Notes under the pieces: generated by a model
The model's input: only the letters and a program-made list of their open reading frames with translations
Told to the model about the DNA's origin: nothing
The model's database searches: none
In this document: positions 10,586 to 22,157 of the stretch, piece by piece
Layout of the letters: the number at the start of each line of letters is the position of its first letter
Position numbering within the stretch: the first letter of the stretch is position 1
Program-made: the position numbers and the translations under genes
Source of the DNA: Branchiostoma floridae
Taxonomy: Eukaryota; Chordata; Leptocardii; Amphioxiformes; Branchiostomatidae
Reading direction: 5' to 3'
Length of the DNA stretch: 64,000 nucleotides
Assembly (NCBI RefSeq): GCF_000003815.2
Contig: NC_049992.1
Coordinates: forward strand, 2,205,789 to 2,269,788

Positions 10586-11948
10586 TTGACATCACCTCCT
10601 AGATCCTTCACCTTCTCCACAAGTGCCACGTATCTTCTTTGTGCCATTTGTCTGAGCCCTGAAGGTATTCATAAGACACAGTATATCATGTGCATTTTGT
10701 CAACTGCACCTGGCTATCNNNNNNNNNNNNNNNNNNNNNNNNNNNNNNNNNNNNNNNNNNNNNNNNNNNNNNNNNNNNNNNNNNNNNNNNNNNNNNNNNN
10801 NNNNNNNNNNNNNNNNNNCCTCAGTAGTTCGTCATGCGTACTGTCTAATTGTAGTGCATCTGTTAATGTGTTATGCAAATAAGATTTTACATTTGTGTCC
10901 ATTGATGATTTCCTGTAAACCTTCCTGACCCAATAACCTGGACTGTGTGTCATGTCTGAAACTTTGTGGTGACACCATCTTCTCACATACTTCCTGCCAC
11001 TCGACAGTGTATTCAGATGAATATGGACACACGCCAAAGTAACAAACGGGCACACCGAAGACTCAATTCAGCATACACAGAGTCAAAGACACCACGATGT
11101 AAGTGAAGTATACACTTCAAATGGACTGTACATTATCCAAATTAAATGTAAGTACATCAAGGTGCAATAGGATACATATTAGCTCTTTTTTTGACATTTC
11201 ATTATTCACCGTTGTATTACAGAACTTTCTCTGCTTACCTAAAAAGCCTGTCAGAAATGAGCAGGGTCTCAATGGCTTCTGACTCACAGGGTGACTTTCC
11301 ACGTGTTTGATGCTGGTGAAAACAAACATATTTCATTTATCATAACTATCACTAACATAGAGAAGACATTGTCCTTTTTTGATGTAGTATATGTACTACA
11401 TCAAAAGGAAAAAGTATGAATATGAATAAGATCAGTTATTTCATATGTCATGTACTAGTACTTGTATCCTTTTTCTACTAGAGTAGAGGCTTCAACTGCT
11501 CACCAACCAATTATTTTGCAGATCTCTAATAGTCTTAACAATGTTCACAGATTAAATAGTTTTTGTGTTCTGCACATGTTGTCTTTAAGTGTAATCTTTT
11601 TTTTCATACAGCAGAAATACAAAATGTAATAAAATCAGGCATCACACATATCTGACTTTGGTCACTGTGCAGTCACTCTGCAATGTGGAAAGGGGGCCTT
11701 AAGCAATAGCATTTTAATCTTCCAGACAATACATTGTACTACTGATTTCTGGCACTACAATAACATGAAACAAACATTTATACTAACAAAGCCAATAGAA
11801 ATACTCAAAAACTACATCTGAGTCAATTAATACTGGGATATAAAGATTCCAGCACCTGTTGCTTTTCCACTTACCCATAATATGCTCTGTCAGGTTCATG
11901 CTGCAGCATGATGTAAAACTGTTCCAGTGACTTCAACTCTCCAGCAGC
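10586..11948 (-). CDS. PELO: Pelota (ribosome-rescue factor) homologue, three internal exons
   Basis: Pelota with Hbs1 recognises stalled ribosomes and is related to eRF1. Three minus-strand exons are visible. Exon 11875-11948 encodes SLEQFYIMLQHEPDRAYYG, close to the conserved FYxMLQHEPDRAFYG of Pelota. Exon 11239-11312 encodes IKHVE and then, in another frame, EAIETLLISDRLFR. Exon 10586-10651 (or to 10658 with an alternative acceptor) encodes QRRYVALVEKVKDLGGDVK. All have GT/AG borders. The usual next segment (the conserved IFSSLHVSGEQL block) was not found downstream, and no N-terminal exons were found upstream. Exon 2 needs one extra base in an A-run near 11297 to keep the conserved frame. 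So this is a partial, possibly broken gene, or one damaged by assembly errors. Confidence 0.85.
10719..10818. other. Assembly gap
   Basis: 100 N. It lies in an intron of the Pelota homologue. Confidence 1.
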
Positions 11949-12879
11949 CTGGGATAACACATGGATTTACAATGTCTAATACAACAGTAAATAAATAGCA
12001 TAGTAAATACTCCTGAGAAGACTTTTGTATGTTGGTATAAATACATGTACCCTCCAGCATAACACAACAGTTATGCAGGCCTTCTTAAAGGCAACCTAAG
12101 CAATATAAGATCATTGAAAGTGGAAATAATCTGGATAAGGCAATCTGTTTAATATTGCATCTGATGAAAGCGTTGTCAGGACCCCCATGCAGACCCTCTA
12201 ATAAGTAAAAACAGTGAATACCCCCTTTGAGAAGTGAATCTCTCCTTTGATTTCCACAATGAGGTTATCCATCTGGTGTTACATTGTATGATTGACCTAT
12301 ATAACCTCCTTGGGTTGACATAACATATAATACATTTGCTATATACTAGGTAAATAAATGTAACAAATTGTGTCACAATGTAACAAAATACTGCAACATC
12401 ATGATGTGTTACAGCTGAAAGTGCTCGGATATAAATGGGGAAGAATCACCATGGGTGGCCTAGTGTGAACTCCAGTCCACTGCAGGCGTCTCTTTGTTTG
12501 GAAGTTTTATGGCCCTGACATCTGTCTGGACTTGTTTCCCCAGGAAGATTCCCATGAAATCACATTCCCATGAATAGAGGTCTAACCCTCAAGAACAACA
12601 CAAAAGAAAGTACAACCAACAAATGCTGCTTCAAGTTCAAGGCAAAGTCAGTTGTCCCAAGGCTTTCAAGATGTATACCCTTTTTTTTTATTTATAACTC
12701 AATATCTTTGCCCTGCGAAAATCCTCGGGTCAGTACCATTAAACGTCCTTGGTCTGATATAATGTAATAGCCTCTACCAGGCTCCGCTGATCGCACACAA
12801 AGTAGAAATTGGACAAATAGAGGGAATGAATTATACGCTAGGGGAGTCGGTCGGTAAAGTCGCGAACCGCGTGGACGGT
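11949..12879. other. No gene seen upstream of the Pelota exons
   Basis: The N-terminal Pelota exons would be expected on the minus strand from here upward, but none was recognised. The sequence is AT-rich. Confidence 0.35.
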
Positions 12880-13077
12880 ACGCGAAGACTTATCTCCAAG
12901 CAGATCCTACGGTAGCATAAGACAGTACTAGTATCAAAAGCTGCCAGAGGAGTGAAGCCGGCTTAGGAGTGTGTTTTGCTACATGGCAAATGGACACCTC
13001 TTGGCTGATTACACTCCTTGGCCAGTTTGGTACTATCTTGTGCCGTCGTAGGATCTGCTTGGAGATTACGCGAAGAC
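12880..13077. mobile_element. Foldback MITE with 10-bp target duplication, copy 1
   Basis: The left arm tctccaagcagatcctacgg is inverted at the right as gtaggatctgcttggaga (12893-13065). The element 12890-13067 is flanked by identical acgcgaagac at 12880-12889 and 13068-13077. A 9-10 bp duplication suggests a Mutator-like mechanism. A second copy is at 16068-16241. Confidence 0.88.
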
Positions 13078-13315
13078 GAGCCGAGAGAAACGAGGCGTTA
13101 GTTTGTAACGAAAAAATTATGTCGCCGCTAACAATATCCAAGATCATATGTAACGTTACTTGAATTTGAAACTGTTTGGAGGGGGTCCCAATATTCATCC
13201 AAAATATGACCGCAATTTTACACACATCAAGGAGGTTTCTTTTTACCCTCCTTGCACACATGCATAGCCTTAGCCCCTGTCTATTAAGTTTCAAAACCTA
13301 GAGATTATAAGGCCG

Positions 13316-14026
13316 TCTTTAGACAGACAACACTTTCATAGTCGTGCGACTGTTGTTGTCAACAACGTTGCCGGCGACGATAATTTTAGGCTGTCTAAAG
13401 AGGATCAAAATAGTCGTGCGAGGGTTTTTATGGAATCATCGTGCGACCACCTCGGACCCAGTCGCGCGACCCTACAGCGGGGGGTCCGCGACTATTCCTC
13501 ACATGTCTAAAGAAAAATCGTCGCCGGCGACGGGACTGGATCATATGCTAATAAGCCTGCAGCATATTTTTTTCTATTTGAAAGGGCATTTTTCTCCGTA
13601 AATATACATGCAGTCAGTAATGGAAACGTATTTTTGTCATCAGAAACTGCCTGTTCAAGCGCAATGCCCCACCACCAGTGGCTACATCCTTCACGGATAC
13701 TAGTAGTAATCTGTAATACCACCGGCGGCCACGAACGCCAGGTTTGATTCCAGATTTTCCCGTCTCTGTGTCATTCTTTGTTGAGGACAATATTTGTTTG
13801 CAAGCAAAAGAATAGTTATCTGCTGCATGACGAAAATGAAGAATTCTCCCGNNNNNNNNNNNNNNNNNNNNNNNNNNNNNNNNNNNNNNNNNNNNNNNNN
13901 NNNNNNNNNNNNNNNNNNNNNNNNNNNNNNNNNNNNNNNNNNNNNNNNNNNNNNNNNNNNNNNNNNNNNNCACAACGAATAGTCAATAACAGTCGCACGA
14001 CTATATACGTGTTGTCTGTTTTGAAG
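13316..14026. mobile_element. Inverted-repeat element with internal gap
   Basis: The left end agacagacaacac followed by tagtcgtgcgactgttgttg matches the reverse complement of the right end (caataacagtcgcacgacta then gtgttgtctgttt). Further copies of the gtcgtgcga word occur at 13409-13470. The interior contains 119 N, so coding capacity cannot be judged. Confidence 0.7.
13852..13970. other. Assembly gap
   Basis: 119 N, inside the inverted-repeat element. Confidence 1.
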
Positions 14027-14865
14027 TGGGCGAAAACACTTACCTCCGAGTAGTAACTGTACCGCCACAAAGCTCGAGTGAAGGTCTGTGTAGATTTTTT
14101 GTTGTTTCCGTCGTCGTCCTTGTATGCGACGCGTCCAGACATGCATGCCTGAGACCATGTGCTGACACTGGCCTTGCTCTGTGCGTCTGTTGTCTCCTTG
14201 TGTGGCCCGTTCCGCGTCCGTAGTTCACACCCTCGCGCGCATAACACGAAAGGTCGGAGGTCACTCTCGTACTCAAGGTTCTACGGTCGTTCGTAGGATA
14301 GGGACTTCCCCTCAACAAGTCACGATAAAGAGTCTGCATAAAATAAATCTACATAATACTTATCGGTAATTCATGATGGTCGGCAATACGCCTTGTGTTG
14401 TATTGACTTGTTTATGCGGAGGGTTTTGGGAACGAGTCATTGGATTATTCCATTGTATTCATGGGGAGTTTTACTACAGGTAACCGTTACATACTGTGTA
14501 GGTACACAATCCTTCAACATATCTGGCCTTCGAAATTCGAGATTTTTCGACATCGCGGCAAGTTGTCAATAAATAGCACGCTGGGAAGAATCAAGCGAAC
14601 AAGTACGCTTCATAGAGAACGAGCCGAGAACGGCAGACCACAGTACAATAAATTAACCAATCATTGTATGCTGTACATGTACTCTCCAAGCAGAGCTTTA
14701 TAGGCGCCGCTCCGGCTGTGCTTTTTTGCATTTTGCCGCCTTAGCGGCAAAATGCTCTGAGGCTAGAATAGTCGCCGTTGTGATGTTGAGATGAACGGAC
14801 CTGTTCAATCCATGCCAAACATTTCTAAACCTGTTAAAACAGGCATTTTCCCAACATGTTCGCAC

Positions 14866-14940
14866 TGGCGCAGTGGTTAAAGTTTACGCAATCTAAACCA
14901 ATGCACCCGGTTCGAATCCGGGGAGGTAGATTTTTTTTTT
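14866..14940 (+). repeat. tRNA-like SINE head
   Basis: Box A-like TGGCGCAGTGG and box B GGTTCGAATCC lie at tRNA spacing, and the T-arm pairs (CCCGG / CCGGG). The acceptor stem does not pair (ttcgcac against gaggtag), and a T-run follows at once. A tRNA-derived SINE or tRNA pseudogene fits better than a functional tRNA gene. Confidence 0.65.
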
Positions 14941-15599
14941 CTTTTTTACATCCATTAAAATACTAATTTTTACATCCATTTGGCCACACCAATTTATTTC
15001 TTTGGTTAACGGATTCGCCGCTTCGTTTTTTTGCCGAATAGAAATAAAAATTTTAAAAAAACTTAAAAATGCCCCGCAACAGAGCTCACTCAAAAACAGG
15101 CAGTGTAGTGAAATTTGCTGCAGTTCACGCAAATTTTAACAGGTGGCGTCTAGATCTAGATTCAGGCACATATGTGAATCTCTCCATGCGCCAATATCAG
15201 GTTTAGTTACTCTGTTCTATTTATATGACATTCTAATAACTAGAAAAAAACGTTCACACACGCAAACATTGGCAAAATGCCAGCTTTTTTAAAAGCACTT
15301 GTTTAACGTTTGTTCAAGTCGTTTTTATAGGGCTTTTTATTTTGTATTGTATCTTGTCCAGCTACAATGTGCCTGGCTTTGACTCGGTAAAATATAGCAG
15401 GGTGCACTAGAAAAATTCTATTTAAACCATATCGAAGGGCCTGCATGCCTTTTTCCGCTAGAATTCACCCTGCTTACTGGGCCCCGCTGCCCTTGCTTTG
15501 GCTGGCGATCCTATTAACCGGACGATTTGGAGTTACGTAAGGTTACCAGCGACCTTTTGGCAGAAGTTTGTTCAGGGCACACTGTACGATGCAGAATTG
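14941..15599. other. No gene seen
   Basis: AT-rich spacer after the tRNA-like head. Part of it may belong to the same retroelement, but no boundary is visible. Confidence 0.3.
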
Positions 15600-15830
15600 T
15601 ACAAATTAGCTTTATGCTAATCGCTGAACCCTGACCTCCCGCTAAAGCGAGCCCGACGAGTTCTCTTTATACACAGTTTGAAGTTGTCGGGGACTCCCGC
15701 TGAGCCTACGGGCATACACTTCGGAGTGGACGGGAGAAAATTTGAAGATATAATAGCGGGACTACGTTAACGGGAACTCTCTTTACACGGGGCTCCCGCT
15801 CCCGCTAACGCGAAAAGCGTAATGTAGTTT
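15600..15830 (-). repeat. Inverted repeat R2, left copy
   Basis: CG-rich block with cgggactacgttaacgggaa, ctctctttacacggggctcc and gtccactccgaag-type words in reverse orientation. The same block lies in the opposite orientation at 17730-17985. The two may be independent elements or the long ends of a single 2.4-kb element. Confidence 0.8.
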
Positions 15831-16067
15831 CAAGCAAAATTTACTCCTCAAATGCATAAAATTTTAGGAGGTTCCTGCGGACAACCCTTGGGCGCCTTGC
15901 GCCTTTGACGCTCACGACGTCTTTGTTGCAAAATATGTTGGGGGCGTGGGTCGTCGCCCCAAAAACTTTTCTCTCTAATTAAATGCAAAATTTGTCGTTC
16001 AAAATACAGGAAATGGCGTGTCAGACGGTCCAGGTTTTAAAATTTTCCCGGACTTATCTTATCTCGT

Positions 16068-16241
16068 AATCTCCAAGCAGATCCTACGGTAGCATAAGAC
16101 AGTATCAAAAGCTTCCAGAGGAGTGAACCTGCCTTACAAGTCTATTTACCTACCAACAAAAAACACACTCCTAAGCCGGCTTCACTCCTCTGGCAGCTTT
16201 TGATCCTGTCTTATGCTACCGTAGGATCTGCTTGGAGATTA
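16068..16241. mobile_element. Foldback MITE, copy 2
   Basis: Arms taatctccaagcagatccta and taggatctgcttggagatta are exact reverse complements at the ends, and the pairing continues through cataagacag and the ggagtgaa/ttcactcc region. Same family as 12880-13077. It sits between the two R2 copies. Confidence 0.9.
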
Positions 16242-16398
16242 CCGACCAGGCAACTTTCGCTCCTCAAGCTGGGGTAGTTTTACGGTTAGAGTTCCAACCC
16301 GGGGTCCGATTGGGCAGCTCTCGTGAACAAATTAGAAGTATGTAGAGGGCCTAAAACACACAAAATGCAAAGAAAATAAGTAGTGGCCATAATTTGTG

Positions 16399-16598
16399 NN
16401 NNNNNNNNNNNNNNNNNNNNNNNNNNNNNNNNNNNNNNNNNNNNNNNNNNNNNNNNNNNNNNNNNNNNNNNNNNNNNNNNNNNNNNNNNNNNNNNNNNNN
16501 NNNNNNNNNNNNNNNNNNNNNNNNNNNNNNNNNNNNNNNNNNNNNNNNNNNNNNNNNNNNNNNNNNNNNNNNNNNNNNNNNNNNNNNNNNNNNNNNNN
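16399..16598. other. Assembly gap
   Basis: 200 N. Confidence 1.
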
Positions 16599-16684
16599 GT
16601 ACTCAAACCTACTATTATAGTATAGCTGCCGATTTATGTGAGACGACTGTCGACAGAAGATACTCAGCATTTATACACTCCGAG

Positions 16685-16723
16685 ACCTATTACAGTGTAC
16701 TGTTACAGTACACTGTAATAGGT
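16685..16723. repeat. Perfect 18-bp palindrome with 3-nt loop
   Basis: acctattacagtgtactg, tta, cagtacactgtaataggt. The stem is perfect. The loop is too short for a normal microRNA precursor. It could be a transposon end, a recombination relic or a cruciform site. Confidence 0.9.
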
Positions 16724-17729
16724 TTGGATACCATGCTACAGAAGTAAGAGACTGTCTCAGACTTGTTGGACAACTTGGCACAAACCTTGTAATGTTATTG
16801 CCAGGGGTAGGGAGACAGTTTATTTTTCAAGATCAATGGTCAACACTCTGGTAAGATGTTTTCCTCTACACAGTTGAGCAAATTTGCAGGAGGGCAATTA
16901 GTTTGCAAAACGTTCAGAATGCAATGAAATTGTCATTTGCTGAGTATCCTGTAAGATTTATGAATCTTTCTTTTTCACCAAGTCAGCTGATCCTTCCCCT
17001 CTAAATTTCATGTTTGAAGTTTTGTGAGAGTTGAACTGCCACATGGGAAGTTGAAATAAACAGTTTTCTGGTAGGGAAATAGAAACCTCTGTTTACCAAC
17101 CAGGAAGCTAGGCCAGGTTTTCAGGACACAGTTTGAAGCCTTCTTGGTAGCCAAATTAATCTTTACCTTGAATCTTTACCTTGAACCACAGCCAGTCGAT
17201 ACCCTTGCGGGTAATAAGGCTGTCCTACTATCCTAGTTGTGGCGGTCGTAGCATCAATATGAGAAGTGGTACTCAAAGAGTCAGTTTCTGGTTAACTACA
17301 GAATGAAGACATGGCTCTCACTCTCAGTTCAGTTCAGGGCAGTTGAATTTAGATTTACAATTCACATTCTGGCTGTGGTGAATAAGCAGACTTTCAAATA
17401 TATTTCTGCAAGTCAACAATGCACACAATTTGTTTATTGTCTCTCTGACCAAAATTGGTCGAAGCATGGCACATTTTGGTTAGCAAGTTGATAATTAGCT
17501 AGGTTAAATTTAGTGATTATGACTACATGTATTGTAAGTGATAGAAATAGTTTGTACATGTATGCAGAATCAGATTGCTGCTGCTGAAGTATTCATTGTT
17601 TGCCTGTTAACTTTGATATGCATTGGGGTTAACAGACATGGCAGCTTTTCACATGTACATTGGAAATAACACTCAGACTCAGTCAGAGATTTTTGCATAG
17701 ATAGACAATTATAGAAATTAGGCCCACTT
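16724..17729. other. No gene seen
   Basis: No recognisable exon; short open frames lack domain motifs. Confidence 0.35.
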
Positions 17730-17985
17730 TACATTACGTTTTTCGCGTTAGCGGGACTGGCGTTAGCGGGGCTGCGTTAGCGGGAGCCCCGTGTAAAGAG
17801 AGTTCCCGTTAACGTAGTCCCGCTAACGCCAAATTTTCTCCCGTCCACTCCGAAGCGTACGGCCGTAGGCTCAGCGGGAGTCCCCGTCAACGCCAAACTG
17901 CGTATAAAGAGAACACGTCGGGCTCGCGTTAGCGGGAGTCAGGGTTTAGACGTTTAGCATAAAGCGCGCGCTTATTAGCATATGG
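17730..17985 (+). repeat. Inverted repeat R2, right copy
   Basis: Reverse complement of the block at 15600-15830, sharing gagccccgtgtaaagagagt, the gtccactccgaagcgtac region and gtttagcataaag at the outer end. Confidence 0.8.
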
Positions 17986-19137
17986 CGCCAAAATGGTGAG
18001 TACAGATTTGCAAAACATTGGAGGAAAATTGCCAGCAGCGATCATGTTCATAACGCTGGGTAAGAATACAGCGATAAGAAAACAGTCTCCCGATACTGAT
18101 AGTTACTTTTTTATATACTAGAAGAATGAATGTCAACCCAAAAATCAACCCGAACTACGCAGAAAAAATAGTTTTCACGGCCTGCCTTTTCCGTAATGGC
18201 CACCTACGCAGGCTCTTACGTCAATCGGGTCTGCAGTCAACCTTCAAAGCAGGCGGTATGTCAGCGAAAAATAGTCTCATTCTCACATTTTTGGACGACC
18301 TACTTTTGCACAATTTTCGTGGAAGACCTGTAAAAAAATATACAAGTTCGATTCCGAATATTTTCTCCTGCAATACATCGTTACGTTGTACCGAAACCAG
18401 AAGCCGCTATCTCTGCAAATTTTGTATAAAGTAATCCCATTACGCGTCTCCGATTGGCCGTTGCTATGACAGTGGTGGCCGTTGCTATGACATTGGTGGG
18501 GAAATTCCCGCCACATGAACTGCTGGCAGCTTGAGTTTTTACGTACGAGGTAGTTATTATACCTGCAGGAATTGTGTGTATATTCACGGTTATTTCAGTA
18601 CGTAGCCATAATTTAGCAGGTCATCACTGAAAAAAAGGGATCTTCTATCAAACAGTTCGCTTTGAAAGGGTTTTTAAGTGCTTTTTTATCGAAAATTTTG
18701 TGGTCGAAGTTACCGGAAGTGTCAGCGAAACAACAACGTAGTCGGGGACTTGTATTTCTCATGCAAGTCACGTATTTGAATTTTCAATCACTTGGTAGCG
18801 GTACGCAAACAAAAAATTAACGTTTGTTCAATATAACAACGTGCAGCTAAAAAGAACTGCGATCTTTACCGGGTAGACTTTCACCAAGATTTTACATTCC
18901 ACCGCGCGCCGCGGGTGTCCTGTCAGATTTCAACCTTGGACTGGCTGCTGTAAATCTAGTTGAAATTTTTGGCCGTGGCATAATTTTTGCAGGTTTTCCC
19001 AGTCCCCTTAACTCAACAGAGAATTTATGATGCCATGATAAATGTTTCCAATGTATCCACTCAGCAGACTCCAAAATTGTTTCAATGGGAATTTGAATTG
19101 TTTCAATCAGAAGAAATGAATACTAGTAATTATTTCT
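17986..19137. other. No gene recognised; possible promoter-like stretch
   Basis: An open frame at 18126-18434 (102 codons) has no recognisable domain. A short direct duplication of gtggccgttgctatgaca occurs at about 18455-18495. An ETS-like word (accggaagt) is near 18713. This could hold the 5' end of the WAP/VWC gene, but no exon can be defended. Confidence 0.3.
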
Positions 19138-19392
19138 NNNNNNNNNNNNNNNNNNNNNNNNNNNNNNNNNNNNNNNNNNNNNNNNNNNNNNNNNNNNNNN
19201 NNNNNNNNNNNNNNNNNNNNNNNNNNNNNNNNNNNNNNNNNNNNNNNNNNNNNNNNNNNNNNNNNNNNNNNNNNNNNNNNNNNNNNNNNNNNNNNNNNNN
19301 NNNNNNNNNNNNNNNNNNNNNNNNNNNNNNNNNNNNNNNNNNNNNNNNNNNNNNNNNNNNNNNNNNNNNNNNNNNNNNNNNNNNNNNNNNNN
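19138..19392. other. Assembly gap
   Basis: 255 N upstream of the first visible WAP exon; 5' exons of that gene may be lost here. Confidence 1.
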
Positions 19393-19809
19393 GGCAAGGT
19401 GGAGGTCACATTGTTTCTGACAAGTATGTTCATCCTGTTTGGGGAAGCAACGGAACCCAAACATCATGATGGCATACATGCAGCTCTGTTTGTCTGAACA
19501 GAACTTTGCAGTCACATAATGTAATGTTAGACATTATAATGTATTTGTATGTGTGTGTATGTGTGTGTGTGACTGTGTATGTGTCTGGATCATGTGTATC
19601 TGCTTGTGTGCAACAGTAAAAGGTGTATGTGAAGTATATACTATTCCTGGTATAGCAACTATTTATGTGACGTATTGTCAGCTTTGGGAATGTGGATTGT
19701 GGAGAACATGTTATTCCTGTGACTCTATGCTAGATTTCTATGCTATATAGCTATGACAGCTGACTACAGGATTGATGATGATGTTTCCATCCATATCCTC
19801 CCTCCCCAG

Positions 19810-22157
19810 CTTCCCAGTGTGCAGTTGTAGAGGACGTGTTTGACCCCGCCCCCTGCCTGACCCCCTGCTCCAACGACAGGGAGTGTCCAGCTGACCAGGT
19901 GTGCTGTAAGGTGTCCCCCAGCAGTGACTGTGACCATGAGTGCCAGGTGCCAACAGAGACAGGTAACTGTCCACCTGTCCTGACCATGTGTGCCATTAGC
20001 CTGATTAAATCTCGCTTATAGCAGCCCTGGACAGCGGAGTTTGTGTTACACAGACTAGTGTGCCGTAAGGTGCCCCTGGCAGTGTTTGACACTATATTAT
20101 ATTGTCAGTCAGTCAATACAGACTATGACATAAAACTACATATTAAAACGAAAAAGTTTTGACAGACACAGTCAAACTGCCCACTCAGGGAGCCAGTACA
20201 ATCTGGTCTATATGGACAGCTTGTCACTATAGACAGAATACCTGTGTCAAAGGGGAAAAGTTATCAAAGGGACACCACAAAAGTAGTCACAATGGCCAGG
20301 TGGTCAGTATAGTCTGAGAAGTGTTCAGAGATTGTAGATAATTTCATAGGTTCCTTCTGATATGCTAATTACTAATTAAGATTACCGGGTAGGAATGTTT
20401 CTTCGAGGTTGTTTTTAGTCCTCTTGCCCGATGATGCAGAGATCCTCTCTTTTGAAAACTTGCAACACAGGAACACACATTTGCAGTTTCAAACTTTGAA
20501 TGTTTGCGAAACCCACCATTTTTGCTTTTTTCAGTGGAATGTATTGACCNNNNNNNNNNNNNNNNNNNNNNNNNNNNNNNNNNNNNNNNNNNNNNNNNNN
20601 NNNNNNNNNNNNNNNNNNNNNNNNNNNNNNNNNNNNNNNNNNNNNNNNNNNNNNNNNNNNNNNNNNNNNNNNNNNNNNNNNNNNNNNNNNNNAAAAGTAC
20701 ATGTATGGTTAAATCAGGCTACTCCTGTATACAAAGACTTAAAACAAAACTTATTTTCCTCAAGCATTCTTTTTTTACAATTACTGTTTTTCTACCCACT
20801 GCAGTACCTGCCAACACTCAGGTGAAGTAACCTGCACCAATGGACCATGTAGCACTGGTGAGTCTTTCCTTTCTGTACTTCTAAGTCTCCTGAATTTTTT
20901 TTTTCATCATTTGGACAAGAAAATTAAAACTGCTCTTGAAAATGAACTAAAATTGATATGTTCTTTCAAACAAAGCATCTGCCAACTAATTGCAGGTGAA
21001 TGCTAGCTGAGGTACTGATACCCATTACCTGCTCTTTGGCTAGTTTAGGGTAAAAGCACTGAAAAAAGGGAAATGACATCTATTCTTATTCTACCTTTAC
21101 TTAGGGTATTTGATGGGCTTGGTGTCTTTTCCGTATGCAGTGTTAGATGAATTGTCCAACAAATTGATAAAGATGATGTCAATCCTTCCACAAATGTGGG
21201 AAATCTCAATACTTCTAACTAAACATGGATATCCCTATCCCTCCTGTAGATGGCAGTGCGTCCACCAGGCCTGGGTTCTGTCCGGACCCTGCCGGTTCCC
21301 AGCTGTGCGGAGAGGCCATGTGCACGACAGACTCCGACTGTGGCGGGAGCGACAAGTGTTGTCCTGCCATCGACGCCTGCCAGTTCTCCATGACGTGTGC
21401 ACCAGCCATTGGGGGCTCCACAGGTCTGTCTGTTTGTTTAACTATTTGTTTGATTGTCAAACCTGCGTATAGTTCTTATTGTAGCTGTTGGGGTCCTTCT
21501 TTTTTAGTCTCAGTGTTTTTAGAATGGTCTGAAAGAAACTTGGCAGCTACAATAGGAATGAATATCAGGCTAGTCTTGGCTAACTACTAGTACTCTAGGG
21601 ATTTGGTAGCAGTAGACAGGTGTCCACTGTAGACAACATACTTATGCTTGGGTCAGTGGACAATATTAACACATTCTCATGGAAATTGTTCTGTCTTTCA
21701 GGTTGCATTGCCAACAGATCCCCGTATTCTGAGGGAGAAGTGGTCAGGGTGGTGGACAGGTGTAACAACTGGTGAGACACTTCTGCTAAACTCAAGATTT
21801 TTAACTTCTTCAAATTAAGTTAATTTTTCTTTGTAATTTTGGTGAATATCAAGAAAATATCAACCAAATTTTTTGTCATCTATAATAAAGTTGTAAGCTA
21901 TTATTCCCTGAAGGCTATTTAGATGCTTTGGTAAACAGAAGTGTTTAATTTGTCTGTTTGCAACAGCTCATACATGTATTTATTTTGCCAGCACTTGTCT
22001 GAGAGGTGAGGTGGTGTGTACCGATGCCCCCTGCCCTTCAGCAGCAGCACAGCAGGAGGAACCAACGGTCAGCTCTCCAGCTGCAGTGGTTCGGTCCAGA
22101 GACTTGTTGTGGTTAGGGGCTCTTCTGCTGTTTGTATCTTTATGGAATACATTTTAA
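19810..22157 (+). CDS. WAP/VWC-domain secreted or GPI-anchored protein (5' incomplete)
   Basis: Five exons are visible. 19810-19962 encodes a WAP four-disulfide-core domain with eight cysteines (core CPADQVCCKV), phase 1-1. 20805-20857 encodes the second half of a VWC-type domain (TCQHSGEVTCTNGPC), phase 2-1. 21250-21423 encodes a second eight-cysteine WAP domain starting RPGFCPDP, phase 1-1. 21702-21771 (phase 1-2) and 21992-22157 together encode a full VWC-type domain, joined at CNNCTCLRGEVVCTDAPC. The last exon ends in a Ser/Ala-rich spacer and a hydrophobic tail (LLWLGALLLFVSLW) with a stop at 22155-22157, typical of a GPI-anchor signal or a membrane segment with no cytoplasmic part. WAP domains often inhibit proteases; VWC domains often bind BMP-like ligands or matrix. 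The start and signal peptide are not visible. Confidence 0.88.
20550..20692. other. Assembly gap that probably hides a VWC exon
   Basis: 143 N between the WAP1 exon and the orphan VWC half-exon. Splice phases require a phase 1-2 exon in this interval. Confidence 1.

Noticed and set aside
14866-14940. Possible functional tRNA gene
   Set aside because: A and B boxes are good, but the acceptor stem does not pair and T-rich SINE-like sequence follows.
16685-16723. microRNA precursor
   Set aside because: The hairpin is only 39 bases with a 3-base loop, too short for Drosha/Dicer processing.
18126-18434. 102-codon open frame
   Set aside because: No domain resemblance and no supporting signals; left as unrecognised.
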